Source of the DNA: Burkholderiaceae bacterium
GTDB lineage: Bacteria > Pseudomonadota > Gammaproteobacteria > Burkholderiales > Burkholderiaceae_C
Reading direction: 5' to 3'
Assembly: GCA_019234815.1 (NCBI GenBank)
Contig: JAFALA010000073.1
Coordinates: 1-54,440, forward strand
DNA length: 54,440 nucleotides
Shown: positions 52,836 through 54,440 of the stretch, piece by piece
How the letters are laid out: every line of letters begins with the position of its first letter
Position numbering within the stretch: position 1 is the first letter of the stretch
Program-made: the position numbers and the translations under genes
The notes under the pieces: generated by a model
What the model was told of the DNA's origin: nothing
Seen by the model: only the letters and a program-made list of their open reading frames with translations
Databases searched by the model: none

Positions 52836-54440
<1,605 letters not shown>

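Overview
This 54.4-kb window is GC-rich chromosomal DNA with ordinary housekeeping content. It most resembles a betaproteobacterium of the order Burkholderiales, probably near the Comamonadaceae. That placement is an inference from gene content and order (ribF-ileS-lspA, a pabB-pabC fusion, DUF2189, paired aat and bpt, a DUF485/ActP transporter next to a CBS/DUF294 protein and an exonuclease), from the GC-rich codon use and from the rRNA; no database search was run. I see no insertion sequence, prophage, CRISPR array or tRNA gene.

Layout. Positions 1-209 hold the start of a lipoprotein gene. Positions 388-4806, all on the minus strand, carry the ABC-F factor ettA with an unusual leader of two tandem mini-ORFs, then the c-di-GMP module yfiR-yfiN-yfiB. 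Positions 5047-12279 carry rhlE, mnmC, rpiA, an aroG-type DAHP synthase, pyrD, a CYTH triphosphatase and a DUF1294 protein. Positions 12350-14080 encode a second DEAD-box helicase behind a leader of about 370 nt. Positions 14486-19184 form an orn / pabBC / SNF2-like operon, and the SNF2-like protein has lost its ATPase signature residues. Positions 19255-25222 carry an M48 peptidase overlapping rsgA, a small membrane protein, an SDR and a soluble triple-PAS hybrid kinase. Positions 25288-29535 carry a periplasmic coiled-coil protein, yaeQ, a GNAT, a DJ-1 family protein, a nucleotidyltransferase and murB.

Positions 29597-41002 are a long plus-strand run: yajQ, a retropepsin-like protease, two acyl-CoA dehydrogenases, an RsuA-family pseudouridine synthase, ribF, ileS, lspA, a DUF2189 protein and a PAS histidine kinase. 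Positions 40979-46034 carry a quinone oxidoreductase, a membrane histidine kinase and the DUF485-ActP symporter pair. Positions 46133-49571, on the minus strand, are ribE, DUF1289, a cNMP/CBS/DUF294 protein and a DnaQ-like exonuclease. Positions 49645-52422 carry an ArsC-like protein, the N-degron transferases aat and bpt, and a NUDIX hydrolase. From 52441 to the right edge lies the end of a minus-strand rRNA operon: terminator, 5S, and the 3' part of 23S.

How the parts may work together. YfiRNB should link envelope stress to c-di-GMP, and YajQ is a candidate c-di-GMP-binding protein. Aat and Bpt feed the N-degron pathway. RibF and RibE both serve flavin synthesis. RhlE, the second DEAD-box protein, RsgA, EttA, MnmC, the pseudouridine synthase and Orn all act on RNA or the ribosome. 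The most novel-looking items are the duplicated leader mini-ORFs of ettA, the motif-degenerate SWIM/SNF2-like protein, and the NUDIX gene that starts about 20 bp past the rRNA terminator.
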